Source of the DNA: Nocardioides ginsengisegetis
Lineage (GTDB): Bacteria > Actinomycetota > Actinomycetes > Propionibacteriales > Nocardioidaceae
NCBI RefSeq assembly: GCF_014138045.1
Contig: NZ_JACGXA010000001.1
Coordinates: 1,907,001 to 1,971,000 of the forward strand
DNA length: 64,000 nt
Direction: 5' to 3'
Shown here: positions 7,924-18,514 of the stretch, one piece after another
Layout of the letters: each line of letters starts with the position of its first letter
Position numbering within the stretch: position 1 is the first letter of the stretch
Notes under the pieces: generated by a model
Database searches by the model: none
The model's input: the letters and a program-made list of their open reading frames with translations, nothing else
Told to the model about the DNA's origin: nothing
Translations under genes and position numbers: made by a program

Positions 7924-8234
7924 AGCACGCAGGCCTCGTCGCCCACGACCCAGGCGTCGTGGCCGGGTTCGATGAGCACGACGTCGCCGGGGCCGATGGT
8001 GCTCTCGGTGCCGTCGTCCATGCGGATCACCATCTGGCCCGACACGCAGATGCCGGTGTGGCGGACCTGGCAGGACTCGGTCCCGGCGATCGGCTTGACG
8101 TCCTCCGACCAGCGCCAGCCGGGCTCGAAGGTGCCCATGCCGAGGGTGAAGTCGTCGAGCGTGACGACGTCCATGTGACCGTGGGCCCGGAACGGCCGGA
8201 CCTCGTTGGGTGTGGCGATGTTCAGTGATGACAC
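7887..8234 (-). CDS. Cupin-domain protein
   Basis: A 115-aa single cupin fold. The first motif region is GWRWSEDVKPIAGTESCQVRHTGICVSGQMVIRMDDG and the second is IGPGDVVLIEPGHDAWVVGDEACVLYD. The usual metal ligands are only partly present. The GTG at 8234 was chosen because GGAGG lies 5 nt upstream; the upstream in-frame ATG lacks a site. Small cupins of this kind are common in Nocardioides-type genomes, and no substrate can be inferred. Confidence 0.8.
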   Translation of the reverse strand: MSSLNIATPNEVRPFRAHGHMDVVTLDDFTLGMGTFEPGWRWSEDVKPIAGTESCQVRHTGICVSGQMVIRMDDGTESTIGPGDVVLIEPGHDAWVVGDEACVLYDTGVAAYAKA

Positions 8235-8330
8235 GACTACCTCCAGGTGTGCAGGGCCGTCCCCGGGCGACCCCAATCTAGGCCGGTCACGGCCTCCCCG
8301 GAATCGCCCATCTGGATCGTCTGCGGGCCC

Positions 8331-10211
8331 CTACAGCGCCTCGGCCGGCGCGTCCTGGATGAACTGCGTCCGGTAGAGGTCGGCGTACAGGCCACCGGAG
8401 GCGAGGAGCTCGGCGTGGGTGCCGGCCTGGCTGATCTTGCCGCCGTCGAGGACCAGGATCCGGTCGGCGTTGCGCACGGTCGAGAGCCGGTGCGCGATGA
8501 CCAGTGACGTGCGCCCCTCGAGCGCGGCGTCGAGCGCCCGCTGGACGGCGGCCTCCGACTCGCTGTCGAGGTGCGCCGTCGCCTCGTCCAGTACGACGAT
8601 CGCCGGGGCCTTGAGCAGCAGCCGGGCGATCGCGAGCCGCTGGCGCTCGCCACCGGACAGCCGGTAGCCGCGGTCACCGACGACCGTGTCGAGGCCGTCG
8701 GGCAGCCCACGCACCAGCGGGGCGATCTGGGCGGCCTCGAGCGCGTCCCAGATCTCCTGGTCGCCGGCCTCGGGTCGGGCATACAGCAGGTTGGCGCGGA
8801 TCGTGTCGTGGAACATGTGGGCGTCCTGGGTGACGTAGCCGACCGCGTCCTCGAGAGACTGCAGCGTGACGTCGCGGACGTCCTGCCCGCCGACCCGCAC
8901 GACGCCGCGCTCGGCGTCGTACAGGCGGGCGACGAGGTGGGTCACCGTCGTCTTGCCGGCGCCCGAGGGCCCGACCAGCGCGATCATCTGGCCCGGCTCG
9001 GCGACGAAGGAGATGTCGGCGAGCACCTGGCCGCTGTCGCGGGACTCCTTGCGGGCCACGCCCTCGAGCGAGGCGAGCGAGATCTCGTCGGCGCGGGGGT
9101 AGGTGAAGGCGACGTGGTCGAACTCCAGGCGCGAGGCGGTCGGCGGCAGGGCGACGGCGTCGGGCTTCTCCTGGATGAGGGAAGGCAGGTCGAGCACCTC
9201 GAAGACCCGCTCGAAGCTGACCAGTGCGGTCATCACGTCGATCCGGACGTTGGAGAGCCCCTGGAGCGGGCCGAGGAGGCGGACCAGCAGCGTGGCGAGG
9301 GCCAGCAGGGTGCCGACGGTGAGGGTGCCGTCGAGAGCGAGGTGGCCGCCGACGCCGTACACCAACGCGGTCGCGAGCGCCGGCACAGCCAGCATCGCGG
9401 CCACGAACACCCGCTGGATCAGGGAGATCTGGACGCCGAGGTCGCGGACCCGCCCGGCCTTCGAGGCGAACTTCACGTCCTCGTCGTCGCGGCGGCCGAA
9501 GAGCTTGAGCAGCATCGCGCCACCCACGTTGAAGCGCTCGGTCATCGCGTTGCCCATGTCGGCGTTGCCGTCCATCTGCTCGCGCGTGAGGCCGGCGAGC
9601 CGGTTGCCCACCCAGCGCGAGGACAGGAACAGCACGGGGAACAGCAGCAGGCACAGCAGGGTGACCTGCCAGCTCAGCGCGATCATCGCGATGCCCACGA
9701 CCACGACCGAGATGGCGTTGGAGACGGTGCCGGACAGGGTGGAGGTGAACGCCCGCTGGGCACCGATCACGTCGTTGTTGAGGCGCGAGACCAGCGCGCC
9801 GGTCTGGGTGCGGGTGAAGAACGCGAGCGACTGGCGTTGCACGTGGGCGAAGACCTGCACCCGCAGGTCGTAGATCAGGCCCTCCCCGATCCGCGACGAC
9901 AGGTAGCCCACGACGACGCTCAGCAGGGCGTCGGCGAGCGCCACACCGGCCATCGCCAGCGCCAGGATCGTGACGAGACGGCCGTCGCCGCCGAGGATGC
10001 CGTGGTCGACGATGCGCTTGACCAGCAGCGGCGAGACCACGACCAGTCCGGCGTCGACGACGGTGAAGACGAGGAACAGCGCGATCAGCGTCCGGTGCGG
10101 ACCGGCGTAGCGGAAGACGCGACGGACGGTGCCGCGCGCCAGGCGCTGGTCGACGGCGCTGCGGTCGGTGCGCATCGCCCGGAAGGCCGGGCCCATGCCC
10201 ATCATCGACAT
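8331..10211 (-). CDS. ABC transporter, fused permease/ATPase (type IV exporter half)
   Basis: A 626-aa half-transporter. Residues about 30-340 hold six transmembrane helices (RTLIALFLVFTVVDAGLVVVSPLLVKRIVDHG onward). The C-terminal ATPase has Walker A GPSGAGKTT, signature LSGGERQRLAIARLLL, Walker B VVLDEAT and switch His in IAHRLSTVRNADRI. It probably works as a homodimeric drug or lipid exporter. The ATG at 10211 has GGAGG upstream and shares its A with the stop of the enoyl-CoA hydratase gene (TGATG), so the two are translationally coupled. Confidence 0.92.
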   Translation of the reverse strand: MSMMGMGPAFRAMRTDRSAVDQRLARGTVRRVFRYAGPHRTLIALFLVFTVVDAGLVVVSPLLVKRIVDHGILGGDGRLVTILALAMAGVALADALLSVVVGYLSSRIGEGLIYDLRVQVFAHVQRQSLAFFTRTQTGALVSRLNNDVIGAQRAFTSTLSGTVSNAISVVVVGIAMIALSWQVTLLCLLLFPVLFLSSRWVGNRLAGLTREQMDGNADMGNAMTERFNVGGAMLLKLFGRRDDEDVKFASKAGRVRDLGVQISLIQRVFVAAMLAVPALATALVYGVGGHLALDGTLTVGTLLALATLLVRLLGPLQGLSNVRIDVMTALVSFERVFEVLDLPSLIQEKPDAVALPPTASRLEFDHVAFTYPRADEISLASLEGVARKESRDSGQVLADISFVAEPGQMIALVGPSGAGKTTVTHLVARLYDAERGVVRVGGQDVRDVTLQSLEDAVGYVTQDAHMFHDTIRANLLYARPEAGDQEIWDALEAAQIAPLVRGLPDGLDTVVGDRGYRLSGGERQRLAIARLLLKAPAIVVLDEATAHLDSESEAAVQRALDAALEGRTSLVIAHRLSTVRNADRILVLDGGKISQAGTHAELLASGGLYADLYRTQFIQDAPAEAL

Positions 10212-11014
10212 CAGCTGCCTCCATCTCCGCCCTGCAGCCGGGCCAGCTCGCGGAACCGGCGGACCTGGGCCTCGCGCTCGAAGCGGCGCTGCTCGTCCAG
10301 GTCGCGCCCCGACGCCGCCTGCAGCAGCGCCTTGGTCTCCGACACCGCCCCGGCCATCGGGGCGGTCAGGGCGGCGACCAGGTGCTCGACGGTGGTGTCG
10401 AGCTCCTCGGCGGCGACCACGGCCTGCGCGAGCCCGATCTCGACGGCCTCGGCCGCGTCGACCATCCGCGCAGTGGCACAGATCTCCAGCGCCCTGGCAT
10501 AGCCAACGCTGTCGACGAGCGGCTTTGTTCCCGCGAGGTCGGGCACCAGCCCGAGCGCGGCCTCCTTCATGCAGAACTGCGCGTCGCTGGTGACCACGCG
10601 CAGGTCGCAGGCGAGCGCGAGCTGGAAACCAGCGCCGATCGCATAGCCCTGCACCGCGGCGATCGAGACGAACCGCGGGTCGTGGAGGAAGGTGAAGCCC
10701 TGCTGGTAGGCGTCGATCGTGGACGAGATGTCCGCGTCGTCCATCGCGAGCAGGTCGGCGACGGTCTCGACGCCCTCGGCGGCGGCGCCGGGCGCGAGCA
10801 TGGCGCGGTCCAGGCCCGCGGAGAACGAGTGCCCCTCGCCGCGCAGCACCACGACCCGGGTCTCCTCGGGCAGCGCCGCGCCGATCGCCGCCAGGGCCCG
10901 CCACATCGCCGGGGTCTGCGCGTTGCGGACGTCGGGACGGTCCAGCGTGATCGTGGCGACCGCCCCGGACTGGTGGAGACGGAGGCCGGCGGCCGCGATC
11001 GCGTCAGGTGTCAT
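10211..11014 (-). CDS. Enoyl-CoA hydratase/isomerase family protein
   Basis: A 267-aa crotonase-fold protein. The oxyanion-hole segments are GEGHSFSAGLDRAML near residue 64 and the AVQGYAIGAGFQLALACDLRV region near residue 124, with CMKEAALGLVPD following. It would add water to, or isomerise, an acyl-CoA, but the exact substrate is unknown. The start is supported by TAGACT exactly 6 nt before the ATG. Its stop overlaps the ABC exporter start, an odd functional pairing seen often in compact actinobacterial operons. Confidence 0.88.
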   Translation of the reverse strand: MTPDAIAAAGLRLHQSGAVATITLDRPDVRNAQTPAMWRALAAIGAALPEETRVVVLRGEGHSFSAGLDRAMLAPGAAAEGVETVADLLAMDDADISSTIDAYQQGFTFLHDPRFVSIAAVQGYAIGAGFQLALACDLRVVTSDAQFCMKEAALGLVPDLAGTKPLVDSVGYARALEICATARMVDAAEAVEIGLAQAVVAAEELDTTVEHLVAALTAPMAGAVSETKALLQAASGRDLDEQRRFEREAQVRRFRELARLQGGDGGS

Positions 11015-11020
11015 GCCCGG

Positions 11021-11026
11021 AGTCTA
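11021..11026 (-). promoter_or_regulatory. -10 box of leaderless enoyl-CoA hydratase promoter
   Basis: Minus-strand TAGACT, then CCGGGC, then ATG of the hydratase gene. No Shine-Dalgarno is present. Confidence 0.5.
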
Positions 11027-11047
11027 GGAACCCCGCGCACGCCGGCC

Positions 11048-12646
<1,599 letters not shown>

Positions 12647-12709
12647 GAGGGTGGTTAGTCTAGGCGCGGCTCACCGCCCCGCACGAACTGAGCAGCCCCC
12701 GGAGGACCC

Positions 12710-13651
12710 ATGCGCTTCAACCCCAAGGCCCGCCTGGACACCCAGCGCATGGGCGACGCCGGCCGCGGCCGGGGTGGCCGAGCGGGCGGGGGCGGCGCCA
12801 GCATCCCGATTCCGGGTGGCGTGCGCGCCGGCGGCGGGATCGGCGGCGTGATCATCGTCATCCTCTACCTCGTCCTGACGCAGTGCCTCGACAACGGCGG
12901 CGGCGGCACGACCAGCGGCCTCGACAGCAGCCGCTTCACCGGCGCCGACACCGGCCGCTACACCTCCTGCAAGACCGGTGAGGACGCCAACAAGTCCGCC
13001 GACTGCGCCCGGGTCGCCGTCGAGAACTCCCTCTACGACTACTGGTCCAGCACCCTGCCCGACCAGGCCGGCACCGACTTCACCGCCGAGGCGGGCATCG
13101 AGACCTTCACCGACGCGATCGACACCGGCTGCGGCAACGCGACCTCGGACGTCGGGCCGTTCTACTGCCCCAACGACCAGTACATCTACCTCGACACCAG
13201 CTTCTACAAGGCCGTGCTCCAGAAGCAGCTCAACGGTCCGAGCGGCGACTTCGTGGAGCCCTACGTGATCGCCCACGAGTACGGCCACCACATCCAGAAC
13301 CTCCTCGGCACCATGAGCCGGGTCAAGACCCAGCAGGGCCCCAAGTCCGACTCGGTGCGCCTGGAGCTGCAGGCCGACTGCTACGCCGGCATGTGGGCCA
13401 AGAACGCCACGTCCACCGACAACGCCGACGGCGTGGCGCTGATCGAGTCGCTCAGCGACCAGGACATCCAGGACGCCATCGCCGCGGCCACCGCGGTCGG
13501 CGACGACCGGATCCAGGAGGAGGTCAACGGCCGGGTCAACCCCGAGCAGTGGACCCACGGGTCGGCGGCGTCGAGGGTGAAGTGGTTCATGACCGGCTAC
13601 CAGCAGGGCTCGCTCAAGGCCTGCGACACGTTCGCCACCAACGACCTCTAG
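12710..13651 (+). CDS. YpfJ-type putative neutral zinc metallopeptidase
   Basis: A 313-aa protein with a Gly/Arg-rich N-terminus, one membrane helix near residues 43-62 (GGVIIVILYLVLTQ) and an extracytoplasmic peptidase domain. The zinc site is HEYGHH near residue 188, and LELQADCYAGMW follows about 30 residues later with the third ligand. This matches the YpfJ/PF04228 family (about 290 aa). Substrates are unknown. GGAGG five nt before the ATG. The last 4 bp overlap the convergent APH-fold gene. Confidence 0.9.
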   Translation: MRFNPKARLDTQRMGDAGRGRGGRAGGGGASIPIPGGVRAGGGIGGVIIVILYLVLTQCLDNGGGGTTSGLDSSRFTGADTGRYTSCKTGEDANKSADCARVAVENSLYDYWSSTLPDQAGTDFTAEAGIETFTDAIDTGCGNATSDVGPFYCPNDQYIYLDTSFYKAVLQKQLNGPSGDFVEPYVIAHEYGHHIQNLLGTMSRVKTQQGPKSDSVRLELQADCYAGMWAKNATSTDNADGVALIESLSDQDIQDAIAAATAVGDDRIQEEVNGRVNPEQWTHGSAASRVKWFMTGYQQGSLKACDTFATNDL

Positions 13652-14565
13652 GGCGCTGCGCCCTCCATCAGGGCCTCGATCTGCGGGAACTGCCGCTGGA
13701 GGGCGCGCAGGTGCGGCGCGACGGCCGGGTGGCGGTACTTCCCGGCGAGCGCTCCCTCTCCCCCGGCCACCCGGGCCAGCGCCCACTCGGCACGGTTGAG
13801 CACCGTGACGACCGCGGTCACCCGGGCCCCGAGCGCGACCTGCTCGCGCGTCGCGAGCCCGTCGGGCATCCCGAGGAGGTAGGCGTCGAGCAGTGGCTCG
13901 AAGTCCTCACGTGCCGAGAGCATGAAGTAGCCGAGGTCGGCGCCGACCGGGCCGTGCCCGAGGGTGCCCCAGTCGAGCGCCACGACGTCGTCGCCCTCGC
14001 GGCCCGGCAGGTTGGCGGGCACCGGGTCGCCGTGCTGCGCGACCTGCGGCAGGGCGTCGAGCGCGTCCAGGAGCGACGTACGGCGCCCCCAGAGGTGCTC
14101 GGCGACGTCGGCGACCGTGGTCCGGGCGAGGGCGCGCCAGCCGCCGCGGCGCTCGACGCGCGCGAGCCGGTCGCGGAGCTGGTCGCGGGCCAGCCAGGGC
14201 GCGTCGCCCAGGTCGGCGCCGGCGAAGCGGCCGAGGCCGTGGGCACAGAACAGGCCGCTGTTGGCGGAGTCCTCGACCCAGTCCTGGGTGAGCGTGATGC
14301 CCTCGACGTCCTCGGCGACCGACGTCCGGACCGGGCAGCGCAGGCCCGGTGTCGCCCCGACGAGACCGCTGGTGACGACGTCGGCCGCACGCCGCCAGTA
14401 GGCGAAGTGGTGCGGGTCGCTGAGCTCGGCGGGGTCGTTCTCGAACGGCGCGGCCAGCCGCTTCACCACCACGGGCTGGTCACCCAGGACGGTCCGCCAG
14501 ACGCCGACCGTGGACGTGCCGGACCCCGCCGGCATCGGATGCCACCCCGTCTCGGGCTGCCACAT
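13648..14565 (-). CDS. Aminoglycoside phosphotransferase-fold protein
   Basis: A 305-aa protein with a kinase-like core. The nucleotide-lobe segment is VGVWRTVLGDQPVVVKRLAAP, the catalytic loop is QHGDPVPANLP and the metal loop is VALDWGTLGHGPVGADLGYF. It belongs to the wide APH/choline-kinase superfamily, and the substrate is unknown. The start at 14565 was chosen because upstream in-frame codons overlap the ABC permease gene. It lies 10 bp downstream of that permease and may be cotranscribed with the ABC pair. Confidence 0.8.
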   Translation of the reverse strand: MWQPETGWHPMPAGSGTSTVGVWRTVLGDQPVVVKRLAAPFENDPAELSDPHHFAYWRRAADVVTSGLVGATPGLRCPVRTSVAEDVEGITLTQDWVEDSANSGLFCAHGLGRFAGADLGDAPWLARDQLRDRLARVERRGGWRALARTTVADVAEHLWGRRTSLLDALDALPQVAQHGDPVPANLPGREGDDVVALDWGTLGHGPVGADLGYFMLSAREDFEPLLDAYLLGMPDGLATREQVALGARVTAVVTVLNRAEWALARVAGGEGALAGKYRHPAVAPHLRALQRQFPQIEALMEGAAP

Positions 14566-14575
14566 GCTTCGGACG

Positions 14576-16141
14576 CTAGCCGATGTCGCGCCCCGCGTAG
14601 CGCCACCACGCGGTGACCAGCACCGCAGCGGCCACACCGGTCAGGACCAGTGCGGGCGTGGCGGCGAAGGCCACGACCGGCATCGCCGGGCTGTGGGCGT
14701 AGGGCGAGAGGCCCACCAGCCAGCCCGGCAGGTGCAGGAGGTCGCCGAGCTGGCCGACGACGAAGCAGGCGCCGAGGACGCCCCAGCCCAGCGGTGCCCA
14801 CCTGCTGTCGACGGCGAAGAGGAGCACGGCGACGGCCAGCACGGTCCAGACCGCGGGCGCCTGGGCGAGCGCCGCCTCGACCAGCCCGGGGGCGTCCCGG
14901 CCGAGGCCGACGCCGGTGGCCAGCCCCGTGACCGCCAGCAGCCAGGCGGCACCCCCGGTCGCCACCGCCGTGGACGCCACGAAGGCCCGGGTGCGGGAGG
15001 TGGCGGTGGCGAGCACCTGCTCGGTGCGGCCGTCGTGCTCGTCGGTGCCGCCGTGGCCGACCACCGCGAGGCCGAAGCAGGTGATGACGACCGCCGCGAT
15101 CGACAGGACGGCGGCGAGCAGGGCGTCCTCGAGGGCACCCGCTCCCCCGATGCTCTCGATCATCCGGCGACCCGCGTCGGTGTCGAGGAGGTCCTTCACG
15201 CCCGGGGCGATCGCACCCATCACGCCGCCCATCGCCGCGACGCCGAGGGTCCAGGACAGCAGGGCGGTCCGGTGCACACGCCAGGCCAGCGCGAAGGCGT
15301 CGCCCAGCCGGGCCCCGCCCTGCGCCGGTCCGGGGCGGGCGGGGACGATGCCGGAGCCGAGGTCGCGGCGGTTCCGCAGCAATTGCGCGGTTGAGGACAG
15401 GCCGAGGGCCAGACCGACGTCGAGCAGCAGCACCCACCAGCGCGGGTCGCGCCACGCGCTGAGGCGGGTCGACCAGCCGAACGGCGAGAGCCAGCTGAGC
15501 CACACCGGCCCGGTGTCGCCGACGGCGCGGAGCAGGTAGAGGACGGCCAGGGCGCCGCCCGCGAGACCGGCGCAGGTCCGGCTGCTGGCCGAGAGCTGGC
15601 ACGCGACCGCCGTCAGCGCGGCCGCGACCAGTCCGATCCCGGCCCAGGACGCGCCGAAGGCCACGCTGCCGGTCAGCGGGAGGCCGCCCGCCACGTCCGC
15701 TGCCGCGGCGAGCACGCCGACGGTGGCGGCGATCGACGTACCTTCCAGGAGGGCGGCGGCCAGCAGCGCGTCCGGCCCGATGGCGGTGCCGCCGAGCAGC
15801 TCGGCGTGACCCGACTCCTCCTCGCCGCGGGTGTGGCGGCGCACCACGACGAGCAGCAGGAGCGCGACGATGACGGCGTAGAGCACCGTCAGCTTCGTCA
15901 TCGCGAGCTCGCCGAGGCTGGTCACGTCCAGGATCGGCCCGTAGAGCGCGACGATCGCGGGGCTGGCGTTGATCGCGCGCGCGGCCGACACCCGGTCCGC
16001 GACCGAGGGGTAGAGGCCGGCGGTCGCGGCGGCGGAGGCGTAGACGACGAGCACCAGGAGGCCGATCCAGACCACCAGCAGGATGCGATCGCGCCGGACC
16101 GCCCGTCGCGTGAGCGCCAGGGTGCCGGTGAAGCGGTTCAT
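14576..16141 (-). CDS. ABC exporter permease, ABC-2 type, double module
   Basis: A 521-aa protein with about twelve hydrophobic helices in two halves (residues about 20-250 and 300-521). It begins [34 protein letters not shown]. This two-in-one permease is typical of actinobacterial TipA/DrrB-like exporters paired with one ATPase. The ATG overlaps the upstream ATPase stop by 4 bp (ATGA). A conserved [22 protein letters not shown] segment follows a helix, as in polyketide-exporter-type permeases. Confidence 0.85.
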   Translation of the reverse strand: MNRFTGTLALTRRAVRRDRILLVVWIGLLVLVVYASAAATAGLYPSVADRVSAARAINASPAIVALYGPILDVTSLGELAMTKLTVLYAVIVALLLLVVVRRHTRGEEESGHAELLGGTAIGPDALLAAALLEGTSIAATVGVLAAAADVAGGLPLTGSVAFGASWAGIGLVAAALTAVACQLSASSRTCAGLAGGALAVLYLLRAVGDTGPVWLSWLSPFGWSTRLSAWRDPRWWVLLLDVGLALGLSSTAQLLRNRRDLGSGIVPARPGPAQGGARLGDAFALAWRVHRTALLSWTLGVAAMGGVMGAIAPGVKDLLDTDAGRRMIESIGGAGALEDALLAAVLSIAAVVITCFGLAVVGHGGTDEHDGRTEQVLATATSRTRAFVASTAVATGGAAWLLAVTGLATGVGLGRDAPGLVEAALAQAPAVWTVLAVAVLLFAVDSRWAPLGWGVLGACFVVGQLGDLLHLPGWLVGLSPYAHSPAMPVVAFAATPALVLTGVAAAVLVTAWWRYAGRDIG

Positions 16142-17022
16142 GCTCGGTAGGCGTCGAGGAAGAGCTCCTCGAGGGTGGGCGGCGTGCTGGTCAGGGCGGT
16201 GACGCCGGCGCGGGTCAGCTCGCCCAGCACGTGCGGCAGGGCCTCGGGCGAGACGGTGCAGGTGACGGTGTGTCCGTCGACGGCCAGGTCGTGGACGCCG
16301 GGGGTGCCGGCCAGGTCGGGGATCGTGCCGTCGAGCTGTGCCCGGATCCGGCTCCGGCGCAGGTGCCGGAGGTCGTCGAGGCTGCCGGACTCCACGGTCC
16401 GCCCCTCGCGGATGATGGTGACCCGGTCGGCGAGCCGCTCGACCTCGCTCAGGATGTGGCTGGACAGCAGCACGGTCGTCCCCGCCGCCACCCGCTCGGC
16501 GACGCAGTCGGCGAAGACCTGCTCCATCAGCGGGTCCAGGCCCGACGTCGGCTCGTCGAGCACCAGCAGCTCCACGTCGACGGCCAGCGCCGCGACGAGG
16601 GCGACCTTCTGCCGGTTGCCCTTGGAGTAGGCGCGACCCTTCTTGGTGGGGTCGAGCGCGAAGCGCTCGAGGAGCTCGGCGCGGTGCCCGGCGCGTGGGT
16701 CGGCGCCGCGCATCCGCAGCAGCATGTCGATGGTCTCGCCGCCCGACAGGTTGGGCCACAGCGCCACGTCGCCGGGCACGTAGGCCAAGCGCCGGTGGAT
16801 CGCGACCGAGTCGCGCCACGGGTCGAGGCCGAAGACCGTCGCGCTGCCCGCGTCGCAGCGCAGCAGCCCGAGCAGGGCGCGGAGCGTCGTGGACTTCCCG
16901 GCCCCGTTGGGCCCGAGGAAGCCGTGCACCTCGCCGGCCTCGACCGTGAGGTCGAGCCCGTCCAGCGCACGATGGGTGCCGAAGCGCTTCACCAGGCCGC
17001 GGACCGCGATCGGCGTCGTCAC
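16138..17022 (-). CDS. ABC exporter ATP-binding protein
   Basis: A 294-aa DrrA/CcmA-type ATPase. Walker A is [10 protein letters not shown] near residue 36, Walker B is [11 protein letters not shown], the switch is [15 protein letters not shown], and the DrrA-like C-terminal extension ends [11 protein letters not shown]. The ABC signature reads [15 protein letters not shown]. It pairs with the overlapping permease downstream. The GTG start has TAGAGT 7 nt upstream, inside the end of the acVLRF1 gene, so this exporter has its own leaderless promoter. Confidence 0.9.
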   Translation of the reverse strand: MTTPIAVRGLVKRFGTHRALDGLDLTVEAGEVHGFLGPNGAGKSTTLRALLGLLRCDAGSATVFGLDPWRDSVAIHRRLAYVPGDVALWPNLSGGETIDMLLRMRGADPRAGHRAELLERFALDPTKKGRAYSKGNRQKVALVAALAVDVELLVLDEPTSGLDPLMEQVFADCVAERVAAGTTVLLSSHILSEVERLADRVTIIREGRTVESGSLDDLRHLRRSRIRAQLDGTIPDLAGTPGVHDLAVDGHTVTCTVSPEALPHVLGELTRAGVTALTSTPPTLEELFLDAYRA

Positions 17023-17029
17023 GACTCCG

Positions 17030-17035
17030 ACTCTA
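17030..17035 (-). promoter_or_regulatory. -10 box of leaderless ABC exporter promoter
   Basis: Minus-strand TAGAGT, then 7 nt, then the GTG of the ABC ATPase. It overlaps the stop of the upstream acVLRF1 gene. Confidence 0.45.
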
Positions 17036-17644
17036 GGGGCTGTTGACCACGTCCACGCGGACCGACAGGGCGTCGAGCACGGACTGCTCCAGCACCGCCC
17101 GTCGCGGGTCGGGCACCGGCAGCCAGGCCCCGTCGCGTACGACGTGGCGCAGCCGCGCGTCGGCCAGCACCTCCTCGACGGCGGTGTGGTCGCCGCCGGT
17201 GGCGACCGGGCCGGTCACGCCGGCCAGGATGCGGGCGGCGTGGTCGGCCGCGGCCTCGTAGGCCTGCCGGGCCTGGTTGTCGCGCCGGCGTGCGAAGCGT
17301 TGCTGGCTCTGCCCGCCCGCCTTGGTGCGGCCCTGCACGTGGCGTTGGCCGACCTTCGACTCGGTGGTCTTCTCCCCGGCCAGCCGGGCGACGGCGAAGC
17401 CGCCCTTGCGGACCAGCAGGACCCCCCAGTCGGCCGGGGCCACGAGCGCGGCGGCGAAGGCGGCGGCGTCCGGCAGGCCGGCGTACTGCTCCCCGAAGGG
17501 CAGCCGGGCCTCGAACGTCGAGCCGTCACTGGCCGCCCCGGTCAGCGCACCGCCGGCCACCGCGAGCGCGGTGGTGCCGTGGCGGCCGTTGAAGTTGAGG
17601 ACCCACCGCTCGAGGCGAGCGGCGGGGACCAGGACGTGGGTCAA
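17033..17644 (-). CDS. acVLRF1-family peptidyl-tRNA hydrolase / ribosome rescue factor
   Basis: A 203-aa protein of the actinobacterial Vms1-like release factor family. The diagnostic segment is [21 protein letters not shown] followed by ARRRDNQ. The GGQ/Q-rich loop is the analogue of the eRF1 GGQ loop that hydrolyses peptidyl-tRNA on stalled ribosomes. The N-terminal part ([13 protein letters not shown]) is family-typical. It lies 4 bp downstream of the DUF59 gene, so it is probably transcribed with the suf operon, an unexpected pairing. Confidence 0.85.
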   Translation of the reverse strand: MTHVLVPAARLERWVLNFNGRHGTTALAVAGGALTGAASDGSTFEARLPFGEQYAGLPDAAAFAAALVAPADWGVLLVRKGGFAVARLAGEKTTESKVGQRHVQGRTKAGGQSQQRFARRRDNQARQAYEAAADHAARILAGVTGPVATGGDHTAVEEVLADARLRHVVRDGAWLPVPDPRRAVLEQSVLDALSVRVDVVNSP

Positions 17645-17648
17645 CGAC

Positions 17649-18050
17649 TCAGACGTTGAACCCGAGCGCCCGCAGCTGCTCGCGGCCGTCGTCGGTGATC
17701 TTGTCCGGGCCCCACGGCGGCATCCAGACCCAGTTGATGGCGACGTCGTTGACGAGGCCCTCGAGGGCGGAGTTGGTCTGGTCCATGATCACGTCGGTGA
17801 GCGGGCAGGCCGCGGACGTGAGGGTCATGTCGAGGACGACGTTGGACTTGTCGTCGAGGTGCACGTCGTAGACCAGGCCGAGGTCGACGACGTTGATGCC
17901 GAGCTCGGGGTCGACGACGTCCTTCATCGCCTCGGTGACGTCGTCCACGGTCACCGTGGAGGTCCCGCCGGACGCGTTGGCCGCGGGCACCTCGGGCAGG
18001 TCGTCGCCGTGGTCGACGGCGCTGGTGGTCTCGGTGGTGTTCTCGGTCAT
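17649..18050 (-). CDS. SufT-like (DUF59/MIP18) iron-sulfur assembly factor
   Basis: A 133-aa protein. The DUF59 core is VTEAMKDVVDPELGINVVDLGLVYDV, with the conserved Cys in TSAACPLTD and the WMPPWGPDKITDDGREQLRALGF end typical of SufT/PaaD-like proteins. They help target or mature Fe-S clusters. An acidic, low-complexity 30-residue N-terminal extension precedes the domain. The ATG overlaps the sufU stop by 4 bp, so it is the last Suf gene of the operon (M. tuberculosis has the same place for Rv1466). Confidence 0.9.
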   Translation of the reverse strand: MTENTTETTSAVDHGDDLPEVPAANASGGTSTVTVDDVTEAMKDVVDPELGINVVDLGLVYDVHLDDKSNVVLDMTLTSAACPLTDVIMDQTNSALEGLVNDVAINWVWMPPWGPDKITDDGREQLRALGFNV

Positions 18051-18511
18051 CGGTTCTCCTCCGACGTTGCGGTGGCCAGGGCCGACGCGGTCGCGTCCTT
18101 CCAGGCCATCCAGGACAGCAGGGCGCACTTCACGCGCGCCGGGAACTTGGCGACACCGGCGAACGCGATGCCGTCCTCGAGGACGTCCTCGTCCGGCTCG
18201 ACGGTGCCCTTGCCCTGCATCAGGGTCAGGAACTCCTCGTGGATCGACATCGCCTCGTCGACGGACTTGCCGATCACGAGGTCGGTCATCACCGACGCGG
18301 ACGCCTGCGAGATCGAGCAGCCGACGGCGTCGTACGACACGTCCTGCACGGTCCCACCGTCGACGTGGACGCGCAGCGTCACCTCGTCACCGCACGTGGG
18401 GTTGACGTGGTGCACCTCGGCCTCGAAGGGGTCCCGCAGGCCCTTGTGGTGAGGGTTCTTGTAGTGGTCCAGGATGATCTCCTGGTACAGCGCGTCGAGC
18501 TCTTGACTCAT
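18047..18511 (-). CDS. sufU: SufU-type zinc-dependent sulfurtransferase
   Basis: A 154-aa protein. The zinc/sulfur ligands are C40 and D42 (NPTCGDE), C65 (AVGCSIS) and a Cys near residue 128 (RVKCALL), with the SufU-specific insertion between the second and third Cys. It accepts persulfide sulfur from SufS and passes it to SufBCD. It sits 3 bp downstream of sufS. Confidence 0.93.
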   Translation of the reverse strand: MSQELDALYQEIILDHYKNPHHKGLRDPFEAEVHHVNPTCGDEVTLRVHVDGGTVQDVSYDAVGCSISQASASVMTDLVIGKSVDEAMSIHEEFLTLMQGKGTVEPDEDVLEDGIAFAGVAKFPARVKCALLSWMAWKDATASALATATSEENR

Positions 18512-18514
18512 GTA

